NCBI GenBank assembly: GCA_028551475.1
Contig: CM052360.1
Span: 22,576,682-22,640,681 of the forward strand
DNA: 64,000 nucleotides
DNA from: Casuarina equisetifolia
Lineage: Eukaryota > Streptophyta > Magnoliopsida > Fagales > Casuarinaceae
Reading direction: 5' to 3'
Below, piece after piece: positions 13,501 through 24,338 of this stretch. Under the pieces are notes generated by a model, which ran no database searches, was not told the DNA's origin, and saw only the letters and a list, made by a program, of their open reading frames with translations. Positions within the stretch are counted from its first letter, which is position 1, and each line of letters starts with the position of its first letter. The translations under genes and the position numbers were made by a program.

Positions 13501-14157
13501 CCAGAAATTGCATAAGGAAGGCATATTCGGTATCCCCTCGTCGGAAACTCCCAAAAATTGCCGGAAAAATGCAACTTTGATGGTCGAGACTCTCGGTATC
13601 GCGCTCTCCTTCGTCGAAAAAGAACGTGCGGACGGTCTGCGTTCGCACGACCGTCACGTGTTCTCAGGGTCCCGCACTGTCGCGCGTGGACTCTGACTTT
13701 TCGGCGAGGGAAGTGCACACCGTCTGCCGTCCGCTGTTCGGTCTTCCTTCTCTTTCCTCCTGTTTTTTCCGATTTCCTCTCTTTTCTTCTCCCCTTACTG
13801 CGGTCCCGCATGATAATTCCCTTTTTTCCTTTTCACAGTCCCACGTGTTTCCTTTTTATTTGACTTTTCTTTGTAATTCATGTTCACGCTCCCACTTCTT
13901 TCCTATGGTCCCGCACAATAGCCTTCTTCTCCATTTTTTTTATCTTTTCCTCACATGGACTCACGTGCACCTTTGCTTATTTTCTTTCTTTTCTCTTAAT
14001 CTTTTGCTTCATTTCTCTTATTTTTTTTTTGCCTATTTTGGGTTTACTGCATAAAATAACAGAATATACATAAATATAAGTAAATACAACTATAATCTAA
14101 TAAAAATAAAATTAAATATTACCTAAAATAATTAAAATAACTTTAATAGAGTTATCG
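10572..14157 (-). mobile_element. Solo LTR (~1.7 kb), split by an inverted copy of itself
   Basis: The outer LTR lies on the minus strand in two parts, 14157-13118 and 11260-10572. Read on plus, it starts TGTTTGGT and ends GAGTTATCG, where the final A of the expected TCA has changed. Flanks CCATC (10567-10571) and CCGTC (14158-14162) form a 5-bp target duplication with one transition. The LTR end TGCATGTAGAATTCCATC..AACA type is known to me from Ty3/gypsy elements of the Tat group; that assignment is tentative. It is GC-rich inside (about 13260-13740) and has no coding domain. Confidence 0.78.
11261..13117 (+). mobile_element. Solo LTR (1857 bp) inserted in inverted orientation into the same family
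   Basis: It starts TGATAACTC and ends CCGAACA, flanked by perfect TTTAT duplications at 11256-11260 and 13118-13122. Its first 1.16 kb is the reverse complement of 13118-14157, and its last 0.69 kb is the reverse complement of 10572-11260. This gives the interleaved order X, Y, X', Y'. Removing it restores one continuous LTR on the other strand. Several short open frames here, such as those at 11.65-11.9 and 13.45-13.85 kb, are non-coding GC-rich LTR sequence. Confidence 0.85.
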
Positions 14158-14224
14158 CCGTCACTTATTTTCAAGCATATATAAACGAAACCTTACTGGA
14201 ATCTCGTCTGCGCCTCCTTCTCCA

Positions 14225-14563
14225 ATGGCCAATTCCAGCCCTTCTTCGACCTCTCCGATTTCCACTCCCCCTTCCGCCCTTCCCCGTGACCCGTATGCCC
14301 TTAGTCCGGCCGATTTACATCCGATCAACATTGTCTCCAAGAAATTGACCGACGAGGCTAACTGGACCACTTGGAGCGGCCAGCTTCGCACAGTCTTTCT
14401 TGCCCGCAACAAGCTCCCTTTTCTCACCGGCGACTTGCCCCGACCGACCGATGATCTCGACGTAGCTGCTAAATGGGATCAATGTCAAGCCGCTTTGAAG
14501 ACCTGGCTTGTTCATTTGGTCGACCATGAACTTGAAAGTATGGTTTCGCAACCCGAAAATTGA
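14225..14563 (+). pseudogene. Truncated plus-strand copia gag of element B
   Basis: The frame encodes a 112-residue copia gag start: Ser/Pro-rich leader, LTDEANWTTWSGQLRTVFLARNK segment (residues about 41-62), then KWDQCQAALKTWLVHLVDHELESMVSQ. It is nearly identical to the minus-strand gag starting at 16164 but keeps an open frame, whereas the minus copy has stops. It ends abruptly after VSQPEN, where the sequence changes to the protease end of the minus-strand copy. About 200 bp of leader present beside the minus-strand gag (16200-16400) is deleted here. Confidence 0.85.
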
Positions 14564-14569
14564 AAAAAA

Positions 14570-16164
14570 ATAGCCACGCAATTGTTTTCACAAGTTAGTT
14601 TCTGGATAGATAATAAATTATGTTGAAAACGAAGGGCATATAAAATATTAGAGAGATGTAATTTGGGGTAAGGGTGACAAGTGCCAATATGGGTGACAGG
14701 ACTAGTGGTTTTATCAGGTAAAGTAATGCAAAGGGGAGTAATGCATGGATAGAAAGAGCTCAACATGCCTAAATGACAAGTGATATGGCCGCTAGCCCCG
14801 GAATTAATAATCCATGAGGAAGAAATGGAAGGGACAAAGGAAGAGACGGTACCTGAAAATGGGTCAGAGGAGCCCGTTTGATTGATGAGGTTCAAGAGTT
14901 TTTGTTGCTGGTCGGCAGTGAGTTGGAGCCCAGTAGGACTCCCATAAGTGCTACCAAGGGCTGGGCCTATGATGCTAGGGCTAGATAGGCCATAAGGGGA
15001 CATAGGGGGCCCCAAAACCCATGGGGGTTGGAGGCCCAAAAGGAGAAGAAAGTAGGGCGCCATCAGCAACAACATGATGGGCATTGGGCCCATGATAAGG
15101 AGGTCAACATCGAGGAGTGCCCCTAGGCTTGGGCTTCCAGTCAGCCAGGTAGCCCACCAAGAGAAAGCATTTCTCGCGGGTGTGGCTAGGCCGGCTGTAA
15201 TGGATGCAGACAGGCTGCGGGCTTGCAGATGGGGCAGGGGCTGGACTAGGGAGCCCATGCGGGCCAAGTGTGGAGTCAGGCCCGTGGGAGCCAGGGTCAG
15301 AGGCCCAAGGTCCAAGCTGAGAGGAAGAGCGTCCACCGGGCAGAGTGGGTGAAGGAGGATCCCGACGAGCGTGGAATGCGCTATGGTTGCTGGAAAGGGT
15401 ACGACTGTCATTCTGGGATCTTTGGTGAACGTCTTGCTTCACCAGGGCATAGATGCGCTCCAAGGATGGAAGGGAATCACGGGAAGGATGTTGCTACGAA
15501 GAGTATTGAACTCGTCAGGCAAGGCAAGGAGAAACTTGAGCGTGAGATCATCTTGATCTTTTGTTTGAAGATGGGAGTTGATGTTGTAGGTGCAATGGCC
15601 CCAATGGCCGCAATGGCCGCAATGGCCGCATTGGCAGCGAATCAGTGGCTCCTGGGCATCAAGTTCATCGTGGAGATCCTTGAGACAGACATAAAAGGCG
15701 GTGAGGGCGGCGCCGGTAGAGCCGTCAGCAAGGCGTAGGTCGCCAATAGCTTGTTGAATGGAGTATTTCTGGGTTCCGGAAAGCTTCGCAAAGCTGTCAT
15801 GGAGCAATGCCCAAATGATGTCCATGGTGTCGAGTTGCGAAACCATACTTTCAAGTTCAGGGTCAACTAAATGAACAAGCCAGGTCTTTAAAGTGGCTTG
15901 ACATTGATCCCATTTCGCAGCTGCGTTGGGATCATCGGTCGGTCGGGGCAAGTCGCTGGTGAGAAAAGGGAGCTTGTTGCAGGCGAGAAAGACTGTGCAA
16001 ACCTGGCCGCTCTAAGTGGTCTAGTTAGCCTCGCTGGTTAATTTCTTGGAGACAATGCTGATCGGCTGTAAATCAACCGGACTAAAGGCATACGGGTCTC
16101 GGGGAAGGGCGGAAGTGGGAGTGGAAATCGGAAAGGAGGTCGAAGAAGGGCTGGAATTGGCCAT
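14570..16164 (-). pseudogene. Element B gag, zinc knuckle and protease
   Basis: The gag ATG is at 16164 on the minus strand, with early stops. An open stretch at 15951-15439 carries the UBN2-type gag core (KYSIQQAIGDLRLADGS, then LLALPDEFNTLRSNI). At about 15200 comes a decayed knuckle, VCIHYSRPSHTREKC, in which the second Cys is Tyr. The protease reads WIINSGASGHI near 14810, so the catalytic Asp of D-S-G is Asn. The sequence stops soon after LLSIQKL, before the gag-pre-integrase. A 9-bp repeat inside gag adds CGHCGHCGHWGHC. Confidence 0.83.
15596..15640. repeat. 9-bp tandem repeat inside element B gag
   Basis: Four to five copies of a unit close to GCAATGGCC. On the coding (minus) strand this adds a Cys-Gly-His repeat without shifting the frame. 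Confidence 0.85.
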
Positions 16165-16393
16165 TGGAGAAGGAGGCACAAACGAGATTCCAGTAGGGTT
16201 TCGAATTGGGGCAAGGGTATCAGGGTAAATTGTGGGTAGGTGAGGGGTAATTTAGGGAAGAAAAAAAATAGAATATTTGAAAAATAATAAGGAAGAGAGA
16301 GAAAAAAAAAACAGAACAGGTTGCACTTCACTCTAATAGGACGGCTGGAAGGATGAGGCGTGCAGAAAAAAATGGAGGTCTCAAAGGAAGGAT

Positions 16394-16407
16394 GGCTCTA
16401 GATACCA
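16394..16407 (-). other. Primer-binding site of element B
   Basis: The minus strand reads TGGTATCTAGAGCC, an initiator-tRNA-Met type site. It marks the boundary between the LTR to the right and the gag leader to the left. Confidence 0.8.
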
Positions 16408-16492
16408 CTTCACTTATTTTCAAGCATATATAAACGAATGATTGTCCTTTTTTAACCTTTGCTTGGTTCATTTATCAACATAATATGCCTTA

Positions 16493-16800
16493 TAAAGTTA
16501 GAACTTCAACCACACTCTCCGTTTTATCTTTTAGACGGGCCACTCAATGGAACCACATGTCCATCCTTTTCTGGGCCTCCATTACCCATACCCCTCTCAC
16601 CCCTCTCACCCCTCTCGTTCTCTTATTTCTTATTTATGCTTTGTGCCCTGTAAAGTTAGAACTTTACCCACCCTCTCCACTTAATTTTTTAAACGGGCTA
16701 ATTGATGGAACCACAGACCCATCCTTTTTTGGGCCTTTGATCCCCACCCCATCCCCTCTCTCTTTCTCTCATTTCTTATTTTGGCCCTAGTGTGACCTTG
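16493..16800. repeat. Two-copy tandem repeat, period ~158 bp
   Basis: TAAAGTTAGAACTT at 16493 recurs at 16651. Each copy continues through CTCTCC, ACGGGC, ATGGAACCACA and CCATCCTTTT to GGGCCT, followed by a CT-rich stretch. The copies are clearly diverged. It is non-coding. Confidence 0.85.
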
Positions 16801-17506
16801 ATCGTGGCCTCTCGATCTACTCGCTGGATGGAACGCCCGGATTGTATCCTAGCCTCTCTTTTTTTTTTTCACTTGTTTCTTCACAGCCCTTGACAAGCCT
16901 TTTGAAGGGATATACCCTAACATGGGATGAGGTGAAGTCTATAACTCTTCAGTTTGATTGTTTGAATTTAAACCTATACATTGTTTTACCTTTTTTTTTT
17001 TTTAATATTTCTATTTGATCTATAGCTTTTTTTTTTTTTTGATAATTAGGAAAGGCAATCCGTTTGGAGAAGCCCAACACTCATATGGTCTTCTAGGCTT
17101 AACCTCAAGTTGAACTTCTATTCTTCTCCCTCTCTCTCTCTCGATCTCTCGAGCATGATCCATAGCTTTATCCATAAGACTTCGTAAGCCTCATAAGTCA
17201 TAATAGGAAATAGAGAGATATGCCTTATAAGCTTTACTTGTGTATTGCTCAAGATGATCGAGTACACTAGCACTTGTGCCTTTTATAGAGCTAAATTACA
17301 AAGGCGGAGAGGTTAAAGACTAACTTATAGTTATAACATAATAGTTAAGTAAGTTAATGTTCAATTGGAGAGGTAGGTGACGTGTGAGATGAGTTGGCAT
17401 TGGTTTCTATGCTTTCAATCTGACTCTTGTGAATGTATTTCATCACCAACCATCCTTTTTTTTTTTCCTGATCTATTACATTTGTACATTACATTCTAGC
17501 GAATTG
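16801..17506. repeat. Diverged family F-like and foldback-like repeat fragments
   Basis: Positions 16890-16980 resemble 9590-9670 of family F (a stretch near TATACCCTAACATGGGATGAGG). They are followed by T-rich DNA with a GATCTAT core. Positions 17090-17200 resemble the arm of the 20885-22365 palindrome (ATGGTCTTCTAGGCTT, and AAGACTTCGTAAGCC). No gene is visible. Confidence 0.55.
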
Positions 17507-17846
17507 CAGAAGTGAGTTAGGATTGGCTAGTACTCATGACCTGTACTTAGTATATAGATATTTGTTACTATGTACAAATATATGTTTATCCAATATATAA
17601 TATGTGTCATGGGCCCATATACAAATATTTGTTTTTGACTCGAGTATATGACTTGAGTGTATGACCTGAGTATATGACTTGAGTGTATGACCTGAGTATA
17701 TGACTCGAGTGTATGACCTATATTATGTTTAGGCATAATATGGGTTATTGGGCCAATCATTGTACAAATATCTATTTCTCTAATACATAATATGGGTCAT
17801 TACCAAGTATCAGTCATGATTACTACTTAATCCCAACTCACTTCTG
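17507..17846. mobile_element. Short TIR element (MITE-like, 340 bp)
   Basis: CAGAAGTGAGTT at 17507-17518 is matched by its exact reverse complement at 17835-17846. The inverted similarity runs on for about 60 bp with mismatches, including GATATTTG near 17563 and its partner near 17772. The centre is a minisatellite. No clear target duplication flanks the ends, so the superfamily is not assigned. Confidence 0.6.
17642..17719. repeat. 26-bp minisatellite, 3 copies
   Basis: The unit GAGTATATGACTTGAGTGTA plus TGACCT is repeated three times with one substitution. Each unit is itself two related halves. It lies at the centre of the short TIR element. Confidence 0.92.
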
Positions 17847-18439
17847 GGTGGTTAGATCCTTTAACTTGGTTTCGCTTAAAACTCCTATGCAAGGAAGAAT
17901 CTTTTGCTACTTTTTGCCTCTACCACCTCTGACAAGCCCTCATTCTTTTCTATTCTTACCCCCTCTAACAAGCCATTTATCAGGTAGAAATTCATACTAA
18001 CAAGAAAGTTAACCAAATTTTAGTTTTGAATGGATTCAATCCTATTTGTCAACTCATGTTCTTTTTTCATGTACTCCCACAGGAAGTCATCAAACCTCTG
18101 ATTCTCCAACTTGAAAGATTTTACAGAGAGCATTCTTTGCGAGAAATCTTTCTCAATGATTGTTCAAACTTAAAATACCTAACATCGAAAAGCATGATAT
18201 GAGAGTAAAAAATTGAAAGATCAAAATCGGGTCAGAACATGAAAGAGATGGATAATAATAGTAAAAGCATGAAGAAGATAGATACAATACAAAACAAGTA
18301 AAAAAAATTGAAAAATCCAACTCCAAAAAGTAAATATTGGGGTTGGGCTTGGTTAAGATTAGGGCCCAACTTTTTTCAAGGATTGTTTGGAGCTCATTCA
18401 TCCATGCCTTAGACATGGCTAGTTATTTCTTTTGGCACT
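17847..18439. other. No gene seen
   Basis: AT-rich unique-looking sequence. The short minus-strand open frame at 18153-18416 has a hydrophobic composition but resembles no family I know and has no support as a gene. Confidence 0.5.
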
Positions 18440-20143
18440 TCAGCTTCTCGGATTAAGTTGGGCCCAAGTTAGGTCACATCGGGAATTTTTGGGCTACGTC
18501 CCACTTAGGCCTTGTGAATAGGCTGATCCTTTGTTACATTATAGCTTGCCCAAGAAGGAAGATAACATTAATATGGGCATAAGATATGACAATTTGCAAC
18601 CTGATTAATTTTTTTTTGGCAACAATAAGCATCAAAGACGTTATATTTACCAAATAAGGTCCTATCGTGTCATAACAAAATGAAATGACAACGAGGTTAG
18701 TACAAACACATTGAGATGTGTGAAGGAGAATTTATAGAATACTATAATGGGCATTGCATACATTTCTCAATTTTTATAAAAGCCAATGTCTGGTAATAGA
18801 CGTCTAAAGGCTAACCCGTACACTTCACATGAGATCAAAGTAGCATAGACGAAGGGAATGTCATCTACTACCAAAAAAAAAAAAACTCCCCTCATTTATT
18901 GGAAATAATTTAAAAGGATGATGTCAAAAACTATAATAGTAGGACATTTTTTGTTATGAAACATGTTTGATGTTGATATTTGCCTAATTTTATGTGAGAC
19001 TTTTGTAAGATAGTTTACATAAATCTTTTTTCTGGTAATCATGTTACGTCAATTTTTTTTGCAATTCAATTTATGTTTTTTTTTATATCAAATGATCATT
19101 TTTAGGATTTCTAAGTGAAAAGGAATTATCTAATTTTATACATCATATTACAAGTTTTATCTTTTTTCCAATGTTAAGAGTTTTTGACTTCCAAATTTAA
19201 TCTTTTTGTACCATATGAAAAAATCATGTACACCTCCCTTCAAAAGATTTCATCAAAACAAAAGTGACATAAATTTCAAAACTGCACTTTAATGGTTGTT
19301 TGAAAAGCGATTGCTGAAAAATTTTAGAATTAACAAAAATCAAAAGACTAAGGAAGTAATGGAAAAATGGGAAATGACTAGTTCAAAATGAGTTAATGTA
19401 CAACTAAATTAGAGATTTGGATATGACCTTTGCAGTAGCATATGTGTGAAAGTTGCAATTCTAGGGTGATGGCAAGCCATTGTATGGTTGGGTTGTTGTA
19501 TGGCTATAATGCAAAGAGAAGTCCTTTTAATCTAGTTTTTTATACATCTCAGCTTCTCTAATACATTATTTATCAATATAAAACATAAAGCGTTTTACTA
19601 AGCTTGATTTTATCTCGTTAGAATTCTATATGGTGTAAGAGCTTGAAAACTACAAAATCATTGCATTATCTTCACCTATAACAAGTTCTTGCCATTGAGT
19701 AAATGTAGTTTTATGGCTGTTATTTTTTATGAATTCATTCATGCGTTACTTCATTATATGGAAAAGCTTATGAAAACACTATTTGAACATGAACAAAGCT
19801 TGTATATTGTTTCACTTGAATAAAGTTTTCCTTCAATTTAAACACATTCAAGCATTTACATATTCTTCTTGCATTCATTCCTTCAATAGTATTTAAGTGG
19901 CCAATCATGCTTTTACCAAGAACAATCTTGAAAAGGTTCTTCATAGCATTTAAGTGGCCACAATTCTTAACATATAGGATGATTTTGTGTTTAGATGTTA
20001 TGTTACGTGCAGAGTGTTCTCGTATTGTTTTGAGTTTTGCACTTTCCTTGCGTGGTGATGGATGTGATTGCAAATCATGGTTGTCACTTGATAAGCCAAG
20101 AGACGAGAGAATGAAAAAGGAAAAAATAAGGATTCCTTTTTAA
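18440..20143. repeat. Family F-related segment, inverted relative to 6200-7090
   Basis: Positions 18480-18610 are the reverse complement of about 6940-7080. Positions 18770-19480 are the reverse complement of about 6110-6850 and also resemble 3600-4040 in direct orientation. Positions 19710-19900 match 8490-8690 directly (GAATTCATTCA, and ATTATATGGAAAAGCTTATGAA). This is a mosaic of family F pieces. The open frame at 19768-20073 minus falls in repeated sequence and is not supported as a gene. Confidence 0.65.
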
Positions 20144-20319
20144 TTGTTCAGACATACTTAGTTTTCATAATCCTAACAAAACTGGGGCTTCCTTCTTGGT
20201 TTATGGATATGTTTTTGGTGAGAGGATTGAAGTGCAATATATAAGATGTATTTGCCAATAAACATATTGAGTTAGGTCATTAGAATATGTTATTAAATAA
20301 AGGAGATATTGTAATTTTA

Positions 20320-20465
20320 TAAAAATATCTAAAATTTTAGTCATTTTAAAAGTCTAAAAATTTAGTTAATCTAGGAATCCAAAACTCAATTATTTTAAGA
20401 GCTCAAAACTCTATTATTCTAGAAGTTCAAAACTCAATTGATTTAGAAGTCTAAAACTCAATTGT
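20320..20465. repeat. Degenerate tandem repeat, period ~26-28 bp
   Basis: About five units of the type AGAAGTCTAAAACTCAATT, becoming more diverged to the left. Non-coding. Confidence 0.8.
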
Positions 20466-20884
20466 GTTTCCTCTATAAGGAAAGTAGTGAAATCGCCCAA
20501 AATAACAAACATGATGATTGGAGTGTTACATAGGCAATACATATACAACTTGCAAAGTAGTGAAGCATAAGGCACAAAGAAACCATAGCATAAAATTTCA
20601 AACCTAAAATCCTCAATTGTAGTGAAAGGTTGAAGCATTTACTCCACCCTCCACACCCTTCCAAAGTTCACGCATACAAAATCATAATACATAACACCGC
20701 CTATGACAACACTGTTACTAAACAAACTCTATAAAAAATACAAAATCAAAACGTGGATCATATATGCAATTACTGGGCTCATTACTCATAGCACAAATCC
20801 TTGCACTTTGTTTCACCCACTGCTTCTATAGAATGTCATACAACTAATGCTTCAACAAACGAGCATAGGGCCAGAACAACAAGC
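20466..20884. other. No gene seen
   Basis: AT-rich sequence between a tandem repeat and the foldback palindrome. Short overlapping minus-strand frames (20414-20664) have no recognisable domains. Confidence 0.45.
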
Positions 20885-22365
20885 TAATCTTTGCTACGAC
20901 CTCCATGCCCAATGCTCCTCTTAGGGCCAGGCCAACAAATTAATCATACATCCTTAAACTCTTAGCATCCTAAGACCATTCAACTTCATTCAGAATGACA
21001 ATCCTTTCTTTTGCAAGCCCAACTCCTTCCTTTTTTGCAAACCTAACATTTTACTTTTTTACTACAATTTTGTGCTTCTCCCAAACTTTTAGAATGCTCA
21101 TTTTTATATCATATTCTACAAAAGACTTCTCATACAATTGTAGAAATTTAAAATACCTAAGACTCTTCTAGGCTTGCACTCAAGTTTAACGAACAAAGTG
21201 TCCTATTTCCCTACGTATCTCTAGATGATGTTCTAGAGATCCAGATCCGTACCTATAAGACTTCACAACCCTAAGTTTTCTATATCTACTTTAGGCCAAA
21301 CTACATCAAAGTGTGTTCTCTATTTTTTTGATCATTTAACTCAATACACTACATTTCCTATTTTGTTTTTAAGTTCTCAATACTTAACCAATCTAATACA
21401 AGGCTACAATCAACAACCTTTAAAGCCTTACCCCTAGGTGGCTCTAGGATTCCTAATGAACTCCCATTTAGCCTCTATGTTTCAATATAAGTACTATGCA
21501 CACGTAATTTTTTAAAACCCTTTCATCTAAAATAACCTTAGGTTTTCTCTTAGGTTTTCTCTTATCATATTTTGAAGTATATTTTCATTCAAAGTAAAAC
21601 ATCTATGACCTCCATATTTGTTAACTTTTTAACTTGAACTAAAATATACTTTAAAATGAGAGAGAAGAGAACCTAAAATTGATTCAAATGAAAGGGCCTA
21701 AAAAATTACTTATGTATGGTACTTATACCAAAACCCATAGGCCACTTAGGAATTCTTTGGGAACCTTAGAGCAACTTAAGAGCAAGACTTTAGAGGCCAT
21801 TGTCTAAAAAAAAAAAAGAACGCAAACATGTATTAGATCGATTAAGAATTAAAAGCACAAAAAGAAAATAAAAAAATGTAATACACCAAGTTAAATAATC
21901 AAAAAAATAAAGAACATGAACTTGTATAGATGGCCCCAAGCAAATGTACAAAAATTATGAACTAATGCAAACTTAAGAAAGGCTATGAAGTCTTATGAGT
22001 AGAATCATGGATTGGAGCATTATCCAAAGATACACCAAGAGTAAGGATACCTTGATCATTCAAACCGAGGGCAAGCTAGAAAAGCTTAAGAGTCTTAAGT
22101 GTTTTAAATTGCTACTATCATTAGGAAAGTCTTTTGTAGAATGTCATCTAAATAGAAAATTCTATAAGTCTTGGAGAAGTGCAGAGTTGTGATAAAGAAG
22201 TAGAATGTTGGACTTTCAAAAGAGGAAGGGGTCATTGCAGACGAAGCTAAATGGTCCAAGCATGGTGTCAGAAAGAGTATGATTTGCTTGCTAGCTTGGA
22301 CCAAAGAGAAGCATCGAGTTTATCCACAAGAGCATTGCAAATAGAGGTCATAACAAAGAGCTAAG
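20885..22365. mobile_element. Foldback palindrome, two ~0.7 kb arms
   Basis: The left arm 20885-21610 pairs with the right arm 21635-22365 in inverted orientation. Matching blocks, left against right reversed, include GACCTCCATGC..AATGCTC with 22310-22360, ATTCTACAAAAGACTT (about 21116) with 22130-22145, AAGACTCTT (about 21160) with 22090, and TATAAGTAC with 21715-21730. The symmetry centre is near 21622, with a loop of only about 25 bp. Arms are roughly 70-80% similar by eye. No transposase is present. Related arm pieces occur near 17100 and 25910-26060. Confidence 0.75.
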
Positions 22366-22925
22366 ATATGAGACAAATTAAAGGAGGGAAAGGAATAAAC
22401 TAAGGTCACTCAATTGTGTTAAAACTCTCTCTAACATAATTGAATGTCTTCAAAATTTAAACTTTTAAGGATATTTTGGACATCCAACGCTGATGGAGTT
22501 AGGGTTTAGTGTAATCATTGAATTTTTAACTTTTTCCTCAAAACAAAGAAAAAGTAACAAACCGACCTAAGATATGATACAAAGTGAAGGAGAGAAGGGG
22601 ATCAAGCTCTTTCTTACACAATCGAGTGTTTTTAAAATACTAACTTTAAAGGGTATTTTGAACATCCAACATTAGCGGAGTTAATGTTTAGCGTCGGTAA
22701 TCGTTGAATTTTGAACTTTTCCTTCAAAAGAAAGAAAAAGTAGTGACCCAACCTAAGATATGAGACAAAGTGAAGGAGAGATGGGGATAATGAAAATCAC
22801 TCAATTTTGTCAAATTCTCTCTTACACAATTGAGTGTCTTTAAAATTTTAACCTTAAAGGGTATTTTGGACATCCAGTGTTGGTAAAGTTAGGGTTTAAT
22901 GTCGATAATCGATAAATTTATTTAT
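22366..22925. repeat. Three-copy tandem repeat, ~190-206 bp units
   Basis: CTAAGATATGA at 22361 recurs at 22567 and 22753. Each unit passes through ACAAA..GAAGGAG, TCTTACACAAT, GTATTTTGGACATCCA and a GAAAAAGTA-type end. Non-coding. The first unit overlaps the outer edge of the palindrome by a few bases. Confidence 0.87.
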
Positions 22926-24338
22926 TTATTATTTTTTTTAATAGATAGATCAACATTTAAAGTTTAGAGTAGAATGAGTTTAGTATACTTGCATTATTAC
23001 AATTAGTGCATTTTTTAATGTAAAATTAATTGTAAATTACAATTTTAGAAGTATGTGTATATGTATACAAATCAGTATATATTGAAAAACTAACACTGTT
23101 AACCATTGTGGTATCATATTTCATTAGTTACTTCCTTTTTGAATGGTCATTAAAGTTTAATTTCATATTGGGATTGCCCTTATTTTTGTTGTTGCGCTTA
23201 TAATATTGTTTTATGTATTCAACATGTTCTTATTTCTCCAGTTATTTTAGCTATTCTTATTTAAAATAATATGAACAATAAAAGGACAATTGGTATTGAA
23301 AAATTTATAAGTACAACATTTCATCTTAAAAAAGTAGAAAGGGAGAAACATATTGCCTAAACACTTAAAACACTATGCCGAATATGAAAATAATGATGGA
23401 TATGTGAGCATGCAATGCTACATTAACCCTGACTATTGTGGAGATGGGTGAGCTGAGCTCTCAAAGTGACTTGATTCTGCGATGCGAACAAGACCCAAAA
23501 TTACACAAAAAAAAATAGGATTTCAATCTCTTTCTCCTAGATTTCAACCATTGATCATTCTCTTCTTTCAATTATAAAAAGAATTCTTTCAATTATTAAA
23601 AGCTTAAACAAATTGTGTGGCATGACCACTATCTCGTGTTTAGTTGTTCATAGACGCTTTCTTCTATCCTTACAACATAAATGCCTTAATTGCTACATCC
23701 CTTTTAAGGATGAGTTGCTTGCCAATAACATCTAACCAAACTTAGCTTTGGCAAATCTAGCAACAAAAGTACAAAATTGCATTATAGTCCCAATGTGGTA
23801 ATTTACAACTCTTTTGCATATAAAAATTTGCTAATATCACTTGTATTAGAAAGGACAAAAAACTTAAGAAAAGTTAAATTGAGCTCCCAACTCGCTAATA
23901 TTTTACGTGCTACTAAGGATCAAATGTCACATTATTATTGAAATCTAATTGACTAAATATGAGAGAACTAGATTACCTCCAATACAATCGACTAAAAGCT
24001 ATTTCATAAAAGTCACTTATGTTAAGTTAGGCAAACATCATCAATATGCCAAGATAATGTCACATACCATGCTTCCCTTTGAGAAATGTTTTATTTGTAT
24101 GGCATCATTCTTTTGAAGTACATTCAGATTTTTAAAATAAAAATATAAAAAGAAAATTGTTTTAGTATAAATCTATATGTTCTAAAATTTTTTTCTTTTC
24201 TTTTTTTGGTTCCCATCTCTTATTTTATACGTTAAATTCGGTCAAGGCTGATCATCTCGTGCAATAGAACATTCAGATTTGTTTTTTCTTAAAAAGAAAA
24301 TTGTTTCTACAATTTTTTCTTTTCTGTTTTTCCATCTT
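22926..24338. other. AT-rich intergenic DNA, no gene seen
   Basis: No frame or domain can be supported. Positions 23480-23600 (AACAAGACCCAAAATTACAC, then a CTCTTTCTC-rich stretch) are repeated directly at 26165-26300, so part of this is dispersed repeat. Confidence 0.5.

Larger units (their letters stand above)
14161..16437. mobile_element. Rearranged Ty1/copia fragment B with inverted gag duplication
   Basis: A minus-strand copia piece (gag to protease) faces a plus-strand duplicate of its own gag start, in a tail-to-tail arrangement. Both outer edges carry the same 28-bp direct repeat, at 14161-14188 and 16410-16437, starting TCACTTATTTTCAAGC. The right copy adjoins a primer-binding site, so the repeat is probably the end of the LTR. 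Integrase, reverse transcriptase and RNase H are absent. Confidence 0.8.

Noticed and set aside
11625..14054. Several GC-rich open frames of 70-140 codons
   Set aside because: They are mirrored in the inverted LTR copies with different frames and stops, and lie in U3/R-like LTR sequence.
16081..17040. Possible CRISPR-like or bacterial array features
   Set aside because: This is plant nuclear DNA; the repeats here are two-copy tandem or T-rich subterminal repeats without spacers of uniform size.
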